Shown: positions 1-7,503, numbered from the stretch's first letter. The stretch is 26,827 bases of DNA from Myxococcales bacterium UBA5297 (GCA_002408385.1 DHSB01000109.1:4496-31322); one strand, 5' to 3'. Translations and numbers: made by a program. Notes: generated by a model from the sequence alone, not told the origin.

Positions 1-1
1 C

Positions 2-108
2 GGAGCTTCATCCTCCCTTCGCCGCTTCGCGCGGGGACAGGGACGAAGCCGTCGCAGGACGGACGGAGGAAGCGGATTGGATGGACGGCGGAGCTCCAGC
101 TCCGCCAC
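2..108. repeat. dispersed palindromic intergenic repeat, copy 1
   Basis: Two modules are visible. GGAGCTTCATCCTCC lies at 2-16, and a 31-bp block lies at 78-108 whose core is GGCGGAGCT, CC, AGCTCCGCC (9-bp arms at 87-95 and 98-106). The exact reverse complement of the 31-bp block occurs at 1823-1853, and the reverse complement of the 15-bp module at 1785-1799. The two copies bracket the DUF4340 gene. The look is that of a REP- or MITE-like family spread through intergenic regions, but only two copies can be seen here. Confidence 0.7.
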
Positions 109-119
109 ACCACACAAGA

Positions 120-160
120 GCGCCCGGCTCGATCTCTCGAGCCGGGCGCCGATTGCTTTT
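120..160. terminator. strong hairpin, probable terminator downstream of the ABC transporter operon
   Basis: GCGCCCGGCTCGA at 120-132 pairs perfectly with TCGAGCCGGGCGC at 137-149, leaving a TCTC loop. This is a 13-bp, very GC-rich stem. On the plus strand it is followed by GATTGCTTTT, and on the minus strand by a weaker CTCTTGTGTGG. It lies 73 bp past the stop codon of the minus-strand DUF4340 gene and may serve transcripts from either side. Confidence 0.65.
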
Positions 161-222
161 GCGACGCAGTAGGGGCGAAGACTCCTCACCCGGCGGCTGG
201 GCGCATTTCCATGGGCCCCTAC

Positions 223-1692
223 CTACTTCGACTCCTTCGCCTGCTCCATCATCTGCTGCATCTGCTGCATCTGCTGCTGGCGCGCGAGCTGCTCCAGCAG
301 GTTTTTGCGGACCTCCGGCGGGAGCTGATCGAGCGCGCTGGGATCGATCTGCGGCGGCATCTGCTGGGCGACCTTCTTGAAGCTCTGCAGCCCGCGCAGC
401 GTGTCGTCGCGCAGGTACTTGGTGACGACGTAGGTCTCGCCGTCGGCGTTGCCGCGGGCGAGGTAGGCGTCCTGCTCCTCGTGCTTGGTCGCCGCGCCGA
501 AGGCGAGGGTCGCGTTCGTGCCGTCCTCGAAGGTCACAGTCACCGTACCGGAAGGCTTCCATGCGCCGCTCGTGGCGCCCGGGTCGGTGATGCTCAGCGC
601 GCGCGCGTTCTTCACCGCGTTGAGGCGGCGCAGCACCGCGGCGGGGTCGAGCTCGAAGTCCTTGGGAACCACCTCGGTCGAGCGCCCGATCTTCCAGTCC
701 GCGCCTTGCTTCTCGAAGACGAGCTCGGTCTTGCCGTCGCGGATGGCGAGCTTGGTCGCCTTCTCGGTCTCGAGCTTCATCAGCGTCATCTCGCGCAGGT
801 CGGCGAGGCCCTTGCGCAGCGCGCGGCCTGAGTACTCCTGCACGACGAAGAGATCGTCGTGGCCGGCGGCGCGGGCGAAGAGGCTCTTGTCCTCACGCGC
901 CTTGCCGAGCTTCAGCTCGCGCCGCGCGCCGTCCTTGCCGACGAAGGCGAAGAGGTCGGCCTGCTCGAGCCCGGTCGCCTCGGCGCCTGGCTCGGCGTCA
1001 ACGAACTCCTTGGCGCGCAGGTTGACCACGCTGCTCACCAGGGTGCGGGCCACGTTCTTGTCGAAGCGGAAGCCCGCGGGTGCGACGCTCGGGTCCTCGA
1101 GCTGCCAGTCGCTCTCCTTCTTGACCAGCGCGTAGGGCGGCTGGCCGTGCAGCGCGACCTCGAGGCGGCTGACGTCGTCGAAGGCGTCGGCGAAGATCTT
1201 GAGCTGCATCCAGGACGAGACCGGCTTGGAGAACAGGTAGCTCGAGACGCCGCGCACGCTGTAGACCGCCTCACCCGAGCGCACGAAGGTGCCGCTGCCA
1301 CCCGCCTTGCCGACGACCGCCTCGGCGACCTTCTGGGCCCCAGCCCAGGCGACGAGCTTGGTGCCCTTGGCGTCGTCGACTTCGTACTCGGCGAAGCGCT
1401 CGGAGCTGCGGGTGACGAGGTCGCTCGAGTCGATCTTCGGGATGGCGTCGAGCGCGTTCTGGACGGCGGTCTGGTCGGCCTCCTTGCCGTTGGCCAGGAC
1501 CCACTTGCCGTCCTTCTTCTGCAGCTCGACCGGGTTGGGGCCGGTGATCTGCAGCTTGTCGATGCCGGCCTTGTCGATGGTCGCGAACGACAGGCGGGTG
1601 ATGCCGCGCTCGGGCTTGCGGCTGAGGCTCAGGGCCGCGCCGATGAGCAGCGCGACGAAGACGACCGAAGCGAGGATGGTTCCCTTCTTCAT
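223..1692 (-). CDS. DUF4340 domain-containing protein, last gene of a Gld-like ABC transporter operon
   Basis: This 489-residue protein starts MKKGTILASVVFVALLIGAA, an N-terminal membrane anchor of about 20 residues with the rest predicted outside the cytoplasm. The body contains repeated short beta-rich stretches of the type 'LQITGPNPVELQKKDGKWVL', typical of DUF4340 proteins. In many bacteria these follow a GldG-like gene and an ABC ATPase/permease pair, exactly the order seen here. The last 50 residues are unusual: Pro-rich, then a run of Gln and Met (LARQQQMQQMQQMMEQ), perhaps a coiled coil. A 201-bp gap holding repeat elements separates it from the GldG-like gene. Upstream of the ATG only a weak GGAACC-like ribosome-binding site is visible. 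The biochemical role is unknown; membership of the transporter operon is inferred from order and strand. Confidence 0.85.
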   Translation of the reverse strand: MKKGTILASVVFVALLIGAALSLSRKPERGITRLSFATIDKAGIDKLQITGPNPVELQKKDGKWVLANGKEADQTAVQNALDAIPKIDSSDLVTRSSERFAEYEVDDAKGTKLVAWAGAQKVAEAVVGKAGGSGTFVRSGEAVYSVRGVSSYLFSKPVSSWMQLKIFADAFDDVSRLEVALHGQPPYALVKKESDWQLEDPSVAPAGFRFDKNVARTLVSSVVNLRAKEFVDAEPGAEATGLEQADLFAFVGKDGARRELKLGKAREDKSLFARAAGHDDLFVVQEYSGRALRKGLADLREMTLMKLETEKATKLAIRDGKTELVFEKQGADWKIGRSTEVVPKDFELDPAAVLRRLNAVKNARALSITDPGATSGAWKPSGTVTVTFEDGTNATLAFGAATKHEEQDAYLARGNADGETYVVTKYLRDDTLRGLQSFKKVAQQMPPQIDPSALDQLPPEVRKNLLEQLARQQQMQQMQQMMEQAKESK

Positions 1693-1784
1693 GGCTTGGT
1701 TCCGGTCCGTGTTTCGGGTTGTCAGCTCTGCGCGGCTCGGCCGCGCGGGTCATCTGGTTTCTAGAAAGAAGCGTGACTGCGGCT

Positions 1785-1853
1785 GGAGGATGAAGCTCCA
1801 GTTTCGTCGTCGGGCGGTCGGGGTGGCGGAGCTGGAGCTCCGCCGTCCATCCA
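1785..1853. repeat. dispersed palindromic intergenic repeat, copy 2
   Basis: GGAGGATGAAGCTCC at 1785-1799 is followed by a 31-bp block at 1823-1853 that is the exact reverse complement of 78-108. The block contains the palindrome GGCGGAGCTGGAGCTCCGCC. The two modules are each inverted relative to copy 1, but their left-to-right order is the same, so this is not a simple inversion of one unit. The element sits inside the operon, between the GldG-like and DUF4340 genes. A partial third match to the 15-bp module, GGAGATGAAGCTC, is at 12499-12511. Confidence 0.7.
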
Positions 1854-1857
1854 TCGC

Positions 1858-1893
1858 TCCGACCGGTCGATTCCTTTCCGACCGGTCGATTCC
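1858..1893. repeat. two tandem 17-bp copies containing the palindrome GACCGGTC
   Basis: TCCGACCGGTCGATTCC occurs at 1858-1874 and again, identically, at 1877-1893 (period 19 bp). Each copy contains the 8-bp palindrome GACCGGTC. The second copy directly abuts the stop codon (1894-1896) of the GldG-like gene. It could be a paired protein-binding site or simply a local duplication. Confidence 0.75.
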
Positions 1894-3519
1894 CTACAGG
1901 CTCACCTTCGAGCGGCGCGACTCGCGCATGCGCCAGCGCACCAGGCCGAAGCCGACGAAGGCGAGCGGCAGGCCGAGGATGTTCAGGTAGCGGGCCGCGT
2001 TGCGCTTGCCGTCGGTCAGGTCCTTGTCGAACGGGGCCGCTGCCAGGCCACGGGTGCGCACCGCGAGCAGCGCCTCGTCCTGCACCAGCCAGTCGAGCAG
2101 GTTGAGCGCGAGCGCCTCGTTGCTCGGCGACATGAACTGGTCGAGCACGAAGCCGTGGCCGCCGGCGACGAGGACGCGGGCGTTCTCGGCCTGCTTCTTG
2201 AGCGACTCGTCGGCGCCTTCGCCCTTGGCGAAGTGGCTGGGCAGCGCGCCCTGCAGCGTGACGAGCAGGCCCTTCTCGCCCTCGTTGGTCACCATGTCCC
2301 GCGTCCACTGCTGGAACGGGTCGAGATTGTAGGGGGCGGCCTGCGTCCAGGCGTTCTTCGAGGTGCGGGCGAGGACCTCGCCCTTCACCCCGTCGCCGGG
2401 GACCGCGAGCTCGAGCGGGCTCATGAACGGGAAGGCTATCTGCGCCAGGCCGCGGGTGAGCGGGTGCTTCGAGTCGAGGCTCTTGGGCATGGGGAAGAAC
2501 GGGTAGCGCACCGGCTGCTGGATCTGCATGAAGCCGCGCTGCTGGGCGACGGTGATGGTGGCGCACTCGGCGTCGAGCACCAGGCCGTCGCTTATCTTGG
2601 CGCCCCAGCTCGCGAGCAGCTCCTTGAGCCCGTGCTCGGTCGGCTCGGCGGCGAGGGTGCGCAGGTCGGGGGCGACCGGGCCGACGAGGAAGGCGGCCGA
2701 GCGGCCCGACATGACGAACTGGTCGATGGCCTTCTGCTCGTCCTGCGACAGCGGGGTCTTCGGCCCGATGACCAGCAGCGCGTCGATGTCGTCGGGGATC
2801 TTGGCGTCCTTGGTCAGGTCGAGGTGGCTGACCTCATAGAGCTGGCCGAGCAGGCCGATCAGGCGGGTCAGCTCCTTCTGCGGATCGGGGCCGTCGTGCC
2901 CGGTGAGCAGGGCGATCTTGGGCGCCTTCTCGCGGCTGATCTTGCGGATGAGCGTGGTCAGGTCGTACTCGAGGCCGGCGGTCTCGGCGACGACGGGGAT
3001 GACCTCCTTCTTGTCGCCGTACTGGATCGAGATGCCCATGTAGGCGCGCTTGACCTCGATCTTGTCGCCCTCGTTGACCCGCACCTGGACCGGCGGGATG
3101 CCCAGCTCGCGCAGCTCCTTCTCGACGCTGGTCTCCTCGCGCACGGCCCGGCCGAAGATGTCGCGCGAGACCTCCTTCTTCTTCTCCTTGTCCTCGGCGG
3201 TCTCCTCGCTCAAGGGGTCGACGAACTCGTAGCGCACCTTGCCGTCACCCTTGGCGTAGTACTCCTCGAGCAGGTCCTCGACAAAGCGGGCGTTGGCCGC
3301 CTGCGGGGGCGGCAAGTCCTTGCTGAAGTAGGCGCGGATGGTGACCGGGTCGCGCAGCGCCTCGAGCGTGTCGCGGGTCGCGTCGCTCAGGGTGAACTCG
3401 CCGTCGCGCGTCAGGTCGAGGCGGCCGAACAGGCCGGCGCTGATGACGTTGAGGAGCACCAGGCTGCCGAGCACCGCGGCGGTGAGGATGGTGGCGTTGA
3501 TTGCCTTCTTCTTGTTCAT
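1894..3519 (-). CDS. GldG-like ABC transporter auxiliary protein
   Basis: This 541-residue protein starts MNKKKAINATILTAAVLGSL. A transmembrane helix spans roughly residues 8-30, and a second lies near the C-terminus (LGLPLAFVGFGLVRWRM, about residues 517-533) before a short basic tail. Between them is a large domain of the GldG / uncharacterised ABC-type transport family (DUF4350-like). It includes 'LSDATRDTLEALRDPVTIRAYFS' near residue 45, 'KIALLTGHDGPDP' in the middle and 'IDALLVIGPKTPLS', typical of the glutamine-amidotransferase-like fold of this family. The ATG at 3519 is preceded by GGAGCGAAGAGAG and lies 17 nt after the permease stop codon. An open frame continues much further upstream but overlaps the permease gene and is not used. 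In Bacteroidetes GldA/F/G function with gliding motility; here the substrate is unknown, and no gliding role follows from the sequence. Confidence 0.85.
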   Translation of the reverse strand: MNKKKAINATILTAAVLGSLVLLNVISAGLFGRLDLTRDGEFTLSDATRDTLEALRDPVTIRAYFSKDLPPPQAANARFVEDLLEEYYAKGDGKVRYEFVDPLSEETAEDKEKKKEVSRDIFGRAVREETSVEKELRELGIPPVQVRVNEGDKIEVKRAYMGISIQYGDKKEVIPVVAETAGLEYDLTTLIRKISREKAPKIALLTGHDGPDPQKELTRLIGLLGQLYEVSHLDLTKDAKIPDDIDALLVIGPKTPLSQDEQKAIDQFVMSGRSAAFLVGPVAPDLRTLAAEPTEHGLKELLASWGAKISDGLVLDAECATITVAQQRGFMQIQQPVRYPFFPMPKSLDSKHPLTRGLAQIAFPFMSPLELAVPGDGVKGEVLARTSKNAWTQAAPYNLDPFQQWTRDMVTNEGEKGLLVTLQGALPSHFAKGEGADESLKKQAENARVLVAGGHGFVLDQFMSPSNEALALNLLDWLVQDEALLAVRTRGLAAAPFDKDLTDGKRNAARYLNILGLPLAFVGFGLVRWRMRESRRSKVSL

Positions 3520-3536
3520 GGCTCTCTTCGCTCCGT

Positions 3537-4256
3537 TCAGGCGTGCTGGCGCGACAGGGCGCGTTCGGCGAGGAACAGCGCGCCGCCGGTCAGGGACAGG
3601 TAGTAGAGGACGTCGCGGCTGTCGACCACGCCGCGGGCCATGTTCTCGAGGTGCGAGCTGGTCGAGATGAACTCGACGAGAGGCGCTATCGAGCTGGGCA
3701 GGAAGAACTGCAGCCAGTAGACGAAGTAGAGCGCGGCGCAGACGATGAAGCCGACGATGAAGGCGACGATCTGGTTGTCGGTCAGCGTCGAGCACAAGAG
3801 CCCGATGGCGAGCAGCGTCGCCGAGAAGAGCAGCGTCCCGAGGTAGCCGGAGACGACCGGGCCCCAGTCGAGATCGCCGATGCCGGAGACGGTGAAGGCG
3901 TAGGCGAGGGTCAGCCCGAGCGCGGTGGCGATGAGCGCGAAGCCGGCCAAAAACTTGCCGAGCACCACCTGCCAGTCGGTCACCGGCATCGTGGTGAGCA
4001 GCTCGAAGGTGCCGCTCTTTCGCTCCTCGGAGACCAGCCGCATGGTGACGGCCGGCGCGAGGATGACGAGCAGCATCGACGGCGAGAAGGGCGAGGGGTG
4101 GAACAGGCCGCGCAGGTCGGCGCGCTCCATCAGGAACAGGGCGCTGAAGAACATCCACCCGGCGACCAGCAGGAACGCGGTGACCACGATGTAGGCGATG
4201 GGCGAGTCGAAGTAGCTCTTGATCTCGCGACGGGCGATGGCGAGCACCTTAGGCAT
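3537..4256 (-). CDS. ABC transporter permease, GldF-like
   Basis: This 239-residue integral membrane protein starts MPKVLAIARREIKSYFDSP, the usual opening of ABC-2 type permeases, where a cytoplasmic amphipathic segment leads into the first helix. About six hydrophobic segments follow. The stretch 'TMRLVSEERKSGTFELLTTMPVTDWQVVLGKF' is the conserved ABC-2 coupling region. The ATG at 4256 is preferred over one 15 nt upstream because an ideal AAGGAGG (4262-4268) sits 5 nt before it; the upstream ATG would lie beyond that site. The gene overlaps the end of the ATPase gene by 8 nt (ATGCCTAA), indicating translational coupling. It should form the membrane pore with the ATPase encoded just before it and the GldG-like protein encoded just after. 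Confidence 0.9.
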   Translation of the reverse strand: MPKVLAIARREIKSYFDSPIAYIVVTAFLLVAGWMFFSALFLMERADLRGLFHPSPFSPSMLLVILAPAVTMRLVSEERKSGTFELLTTMPVTDWQVVLGKFLAGFALIATALGLTLAYAFTVSGIGDLDWGPVVSGYLGTLLFSATLLAIGLLCSTLTDNQIVAFIVGFIVCAALYFVYWLQFFLPSSIAPLVEFISTSSHLENMARGVVDSRDVLYYLSLTGGALFLAERALSRQHA

Positions 4257-5238
4257 GGGCGCCTCCTTCACCGCGGGTCAGGCGGCGGAACGTGTCTTCG
4301 AGCGAGATGTGCTCGCGGTGCAGGTCGAGAAGGACGAGCTGGTTGGAGACCGCGGTCGAGAAGAGCGCCTCGCGCGGGTCGTCCTGGCCGGCGGTCAGCA
4401 CGCGGAAGCCCAGGGTCGAGCCTCCCTCGCCGTCGGCCGGGTTGACCGAGCGCACGCCGGGGGTCGCCTCGAAGAGCTTGCGCACCGCCTCGACGTCGGG
4501 CGGGGTCGAGGCGCGGCTCTTGACCACCACGCGGATGACCGTGCCGCTCTCGCGCTCGGCGAGCTTGTCGGGGGTGTCGTCGGCGACCAGCTTGCCGTCG
4601 GCGACGATGATGATCCGCCCGCAGGTCGCCTGGACCTCGGGGAGGATATGGGTCGAGAGGATGACCGTCTTCTCGCGGCCCAGGTCCTTGATGAGCTCGC
4701 GGATCTCGACGATCTGGTTGGGGTCCAGGCCGCTGGTCGGCTCGTCGAGGATGATCAGGTCGGGGTCGTGGACGATGGCCTGGGCGAGCCCGACGCGCTG
4801 GCGAAAGCCCTTGGACAGGTGGCCGATGTCCTTGCCGAGCACCTCGAGCAGGCCGCAGCGCTGGCAGATGGCCTTGAGCTTCTCGCGCCGGCCCTCGCGC
4901 GGCACCCCGCGCAGATCGGAGGCGTACTCGAGGAAGTCGAGCACCATCATGTCGTTGTAGAGAGGCGCGCTCTCCGGCAGGTAGCCGATGCGCGCGCGGG
5001 TCGCGAGCGGGTCCTCGGCGACGTCGATGCCGCCGACCAGCGCCTTGCCTGCGCTCGGGCGCAGGAAGCCGGTGAGGATCTTCATCGTCGTGGTCTTGCC
5101 CGCGCCGTTCGGTCCGAGGAAGCCCACGACTTCGCCCCGCGAAATCTTGAAGGAGAGGTCGGTCAGAGCCCGGGTCTGCCCGTAGCTCTTTGACAGTGAC
5201 CTGGCCTCCACCATGGGGGTGGTTTCAGCGTCCGCCAT
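4249..5238 (-). CDS. ABC transporter ATP-binding protein, GldA-like
   Basis: This 329-residue cytoplasmic ATPase is the first gene of the operon. Visible motifs are Walker A GPNGAGKTT (residues 42-50), Q-loop region 'IGYLPESAPLYNDM', a signature LSKGFRQRV in place of LSGGQ, Walker B LIILDEPTSGLD and the switch 'VILSTHILPE'. LSKG instead of LSGG is common in the GldA/multidrug ABC-2 subfamily. The C-terminal 90 residues form the accessory domain seen in that subfamily. The ATG at 5238 is preceded by GGAGTGAAC. It should energise the permease encoded downstream. The neighbouring GldG-like and DUF4340 genes place it in the uncharacterised Gld-like transporter group rather than in antibiotic export, though the substrate cannot be read from sequence. 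Confidence 0.92.
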   Translation of the reverse strand: MADAETTPMVEARSLSKSYGQTRALTDLSFKISRGEVVGFLGPNGAGKTTTMKILTGFLRPSAGKALVGGIDVAEDPLATRARIGYLPESAPLYNDMMVLDFLEYASDLRGVPREGRREKLKAICQRCGLLEVLGKDIGHLSKGFRQRVGLAQAIVHDPDLIILDEPTSGLDPNQIVEIRELIKDLGREKTVILSTHILPEVQATCGRIIIVADGKLVADDTPDKLAERESGTVIRVVVKSRASTPPDVEAVRKLFEATPGVRSVNPADGEGGSTLGFRVLTAGQDDPREALFSTAVSNQLVLLDLHREHISLEDTFRRLTRGEGGAHA

Positions 5239-5255
5239 GTTCACTCCGGTCGAAT

Positions 5256-5277
5256 CCTGCCCCGGGAATGGGGCAGG
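5256..5277 (-). promoter_or_regulatory. hairpin in the 5' leader of the ABC transporter operon
   Basis: CCTGCCCC (5256-5263) pairs with GGGGCAGG (5270-5277) around a 6-nt loop. It lies 17 nt upstream of the ATPase start codon, just above its ribosome-binding site, inside the roughly 127-nt leader predicted from the promoter at 5372-5399. No U-tract follows, so it is not an obvious terminator. It may affect translation or message stability. Confidence 0.4.
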
Positions 5278-5371
5278 GAAGGGCCCACCAAACAAGGAAG
5301 GTGGTGTTCTATTCCCTGTGGTTTTGCAGTTGATCGCGCCCGGCGCGGCAGGGCGCAAGGGGACGGCGCGA

Positions 5372-5399
5372 ATGCTAAGCAGGCGGAAACAGGTGTCAA
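5372..5399 (-). promoter_or_regulatory. sigma-70-type promoter for the ABC transporter operon
   Basis: On the minus strand a perfect TTGACA (5399-5394) is separated by 16 bp from TAGCAT (5377-5372), which matches TATAAT at 4 of 6 positions. Transcription would begin near 5365, giving a leader of about 127 nt before the ATPase gene. The rest of the 305-bp divergent gap (5239-5543) shows no comparable plus-strand promoter for the nuclease-like gene. Confidence 0.5.
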
Positions 5400-5543
5400 G
5401 CAGGCTGAAGGGGACTTTTTCCAACGGAAGGGGGCGGGGCGCCCGGTGGTCGGGGGCGGGAAGGTGCGGGAGCCCGCCGTCTCGATCATCCATCCTCGTG
5501 CCGAGCCCAACCCCAGAACCCCAGTCTCGCCGGGTCGCCTAGC

Positions 5544-6068
5544 ATGCTCGTCATGCCCCTGCACAACACCCCTGAGTGCTTCGCCGCCCAGCTTCGAGAG
5601 GGCCACTACAACGAGCTGCGCGTGGCCCTCTTCTTCATGTTGCGCGGCAGCCTGGTGCGCATCGGCTTCTGCGACGGGCGTTACGACATTCAGGTCCAGC
5701 CGCCGGACAAGCCGGAGCTCCACGTCGAGGTCAAGTGGGACAAGCGAGCAGGGGAGACGGGCAACCTCTACTTCGAGGTCGAGAACACGCGCCAGCGCTG
5801 CCCGTCCGGCGTCATGTCCACCAGCGCCGGCTGGTGGTGCCACGTGCTGGGCGACGGGGAGGAGGCGCTGCTGGTGGAGGTGGAGGCGCTCCGCGTCTTC
5901 CTCGTGAGCGGCGGGTTCCGCTCGGTCCATACCCAGGCCGAAGACAGCAACAGTCGCGGCCTGCTGGTGCCTCGGGCGCGTCTGGCGGCACTTGCCCGTT
6001 CTCTCTGGGTGCGCCTTCCCACGGTCGAGGATTTCTTCGGGGAGGTCTTCCGGGGCGCAGCGGAATGA
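5544..6068 (+). CDS. putative PD-(D/E)XK-fold nuclease-like protein
   Basis: This 174-residue soluble protein has no signal peptide. The pattern fits a restriction-endonuclease-like core: E24 in a helix (NELRVALFFMLRG), D48 in 'GRYDIQVQ', then E62-V-K64 in 'LHVEVKWDKRAG'. After it come 'TGNLYFEVE' and 'CPSGVMSTSAGWWCHVL', a layout I associate with small phage- or island-borne nuclease-like proteins that recognise a 'GN..E...PSG' segment. No partner methylase is nearby. It converges on the toxin-antitoxin-chaperone operon, with 91 bp between the stop codons. A second in-frame ATG lies at 5553; neither start has a strong ribosome-binding site. The fold call rests on three aligned residues and is moderate; the target is unknown. 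Confidence 0.55.
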   Translation: MLVMPLHNTPECFAAQLREGHYNELRVALFFMLRGSLVRIGFCDGRYDIQVQPPDKPELHVEVKWDKRAGETGNLYFEVENTRQRCPSGVMSTSAGWWCHVLGDGEEALLVEVEALRVFLVSGGFRSVHTQAEDSNSRGLLVPRARLAALARSLWVRLPTVEDFFGEVFRGAAE

Positions 6069-6159
6069 AGGGGCGGAAGAGCCCTGCGTCCCGGCGACCG
6101 GCGCTCCTTGCTTTGGCACCGGGAGCGGGTCTTCGGGAGCAGGCAGAAGCTGGGAGTCG

Positions 6160-6675
6160 CTAGCTCGCCCCGGCCGCCTGTCTCTTCGTGCCCGCGGGGT
6201 TGCTGACTCGGAAGAGTGGCAACACGAGCGGAGGCAGGCCCATTCGATTGGTCGTCGCGTGGACGGTCTCGCGCAGGTAGGGCCAGGCGTTGACCACGCC
6301 GTTGAGGTTCGCGAAGTGCTTCAGGTGCTCCTCGCTGAGGTCGGGGGAGGACTTGAAGGAGTAGCGCAGCGCCAGATCGCACCGGATCTTGACCCGCTCC
6401 CTTCCTTCCTTTGCTGCCTCGCGTGCGATGACCTCGAAGCTCACGAGTACGTCGAGAAGCCCGCGCTCCTGGTCGTAGTCAAAGCGGGCGGAGTGCGCGG
6501 CGCTAACCTCATTCCTGCCCTTCAGCGATGGCGGTGCCATTCCCCCGCCGAGGAACTCGGCCGACCACGCCCGCAGCGCTACCGAGTCGAGCTCGACGGC
6601 GTTGGCGATTTCGCCGGCCATCTTCAGAGGATTCTTTTCGGACGGGGCCGGACGCCCCGCCTTGCTGGCCGTCAT
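6160..6675 (-). CDS. SecB-like chaperone of a toxin-antitoxin-chaperone (TAC) module
   Basis: This 171-residue cytoplasmic protein shows SecB-family features. A beta-rich core (ARFDYDQERGLLDVLVSFEV, then 'VKIRCDLALRYSF') is followed by the C-terminal SecB hallmark around residues 118-156, 'LKHFANLNGVVNAWPYLRE' then 'TTNRMGLPPLVLPLFR'. SecB normally keeps exported proteins unfolded; in TAC systems a SecB homologue instead binds and protects the antitoxin. Its ATG overlaps the antitoxin stop (ATGA, 4 nt), so it is co-translated with it. Position directly behind a HigB/HigA-like pair matches the Mycobacterium tuberculosis Rv1955-Rv1957 arrangement. The gene is third in the operon. The N-terminal 25 residues are basic and probably disordered. 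Confidence 0.82.
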   Translation of the reverse strand: MTASKAGRPAPSEKNPLKMAGEIANAVELDSVALRAWSAEFLGGGMAPPSLKGRNEVSAAHSARFDYDQERGLLDVLVSFEVIAREAAKEGRERVKIRCDLALRYSFKSSPDLSEEHLKHFANLNGVVNAWPYLRETVHATTNRMGLPPLVLPLFRVSNPAGTKRQAAGAS

Positions 6676-7094
6676 TCGATCTCCTCCTGCTCGCCCCACA
6701 GGCCGTAGGCGGTCTCCGCGAGCACCCAAGGGCCTTGGGTAATCGAGGAGACCGCCTCGACGGCGGTCTCGAGGCTGGTCTCTCTCTCCTCGTCTCGGCC
6801 GACGAAGACGAAGCCCTCTTCGTCCTCCTCGCACCGGGCGTGGAAGTGCAGGCCAACCGCCACGGCGAGCTCTGCGGCGGTCCCGAAGCGAAAGTTCGGA
6901 CCCTGGAGCAGTTGCGTGATGGCGGCCTTGCTCTTGCCGAGCCGCTTGGCGACTTCCGCGCGGGTCAGGTTCTGCGCCTCCATCGCGCGCACGACGGCTT
7001 CGGTGAGCTCCATGATCGCGTTCTCGCGGTCGTAGATGGCTTGAGCGCGAAGGTCGGAGAACCTCCGCATCGTCCTCTTGTCGGCGGTCTTCAT
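6672..7094 (-). CDS. higA: HigA-like Xre-family antitoxin
   Basis: This 140-residue protein has a helix-turn-helix at about residues 43-70 (LTRAEVAKRLGKSKAAITQ, then 'LLQGPNFRFGTAAELAVAVGLHF'). It would bind operator DNA and neutralise the toxin encoded just upstream. About 60 residues follow the DNA-binding domain: an acidic segment and then an aromatic tail, 'GPWVLAETAYGLWGEQEEIE'. In chaperone-dependent HigA antitoxins a C-terminal extension with exposed aromatics acts as the chaperone-addiction (ChAD) sequence recognised by SecB. This tail is a good candidate, by analogy only. The ATG lies 3 nt after the toxin stop and has GAGGAG 7 nt upstream; its own stop overlaps the SecB-like start. 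Autoregulation through the palindrome at 7504-7521 is likely. Confidence 0.82.
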   Translation of the reverse strand: MKTADKRTMRRFSDLRAQAIYDRENAIMELTEAVVRAMEAQNLTRAEVAKRLGKSKAAITQLLQGPNFRFGTAAELAVAVGLHFHARCEEDEEGFVFVGRDEERETSLETAVEAVSSITQGPWVLAETAYGLWGEQEEIE

Positions 7095-7097
7095 CGT

Positions 7098-7496
7098 TCA
7101 GCTCCTCGAGAGGCTGTAGGGCCACGCTGCTTTGATCGTGTCCTCATTCTTCTCGAACCAAGCCTTGATCTCCTTTCCCCTCCGGACCTCCGCGGGCGGC
7201 GCCTCGTCCTTCTTCTTGATGAAGCCATGGGTGACGACCAGGAGCCCGCCTGGTGACTCGAAGCAGGGCATGCGTATCTGCTTGCTCTTGAACTCGAATA
7301 TCCCGGCATCGAGCAGCTTGTACTTCTCGCGGTTCGCGATGAGGTCGCGCGCGGACCAGTCGAACAGATGCTGCATCTTGATCTGGTCTTCGAGCCGGAG
7401 CTCCCGCAGAAACTCGAGGGCAGGGACGCGTCCTTTGAAGGGCGCGGCCACCACGATCCGTCGAGGGCCTTCTGCGAGTAGCTCATCGTCGAACAC
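7098..7496 (-). CDS. higB: HigB/RelE-superfamily toxin (phage Gp49-like), first gene of the TAC operon
   Basis: The reading frame gives a 132-residue basic protein from a GTG start at 7496. The C-terminal half carries the family pattern: 'LLDAGIFEFKSKQIRMPCFE', 'GGLLVVTHGFIKKKDEAPPAEV' and a final helix 'RRGKEIKAWFEKNEDTIKAA'. Proteins of this family cleave mRNA on the ribosome. No ATG is available near the expected start: the frame continues far upstream, and the first internal ATG is at residue 41. The GTG 7 nt after the operator palindrome gives the usual family length, but no proper Shine-Dalgarno precedes it, so translation may be leaderless or weak. Toxin-first order is typical of HigBA. 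Third-position G/C is visibly lower than in flanking genes, suggesting transfer. Confidence 0.75.
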   Translation of the reverse strand: MFDDELLAEGPRRIVVAAPFKGRVPALEFLRELRLEDQIKMQHLFDWSARDLIANREKYKLLDAGIFEFKSKQIRMPCFESPGGLLVVTHGFIKKKDEAPPAEVRRGKEIKAWFEKNEDTIKAAWPYSLSRS

Positions 7497-7503
7497 CTCT
7501 CTG

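Noticed and set aside
2155..3603. 482-residue plus-strand open frame opposite the GldG-like gene
   Set aside because: It is antisense to a gene with clear membrane segments and family sequence, and it lacks any signal of its own.
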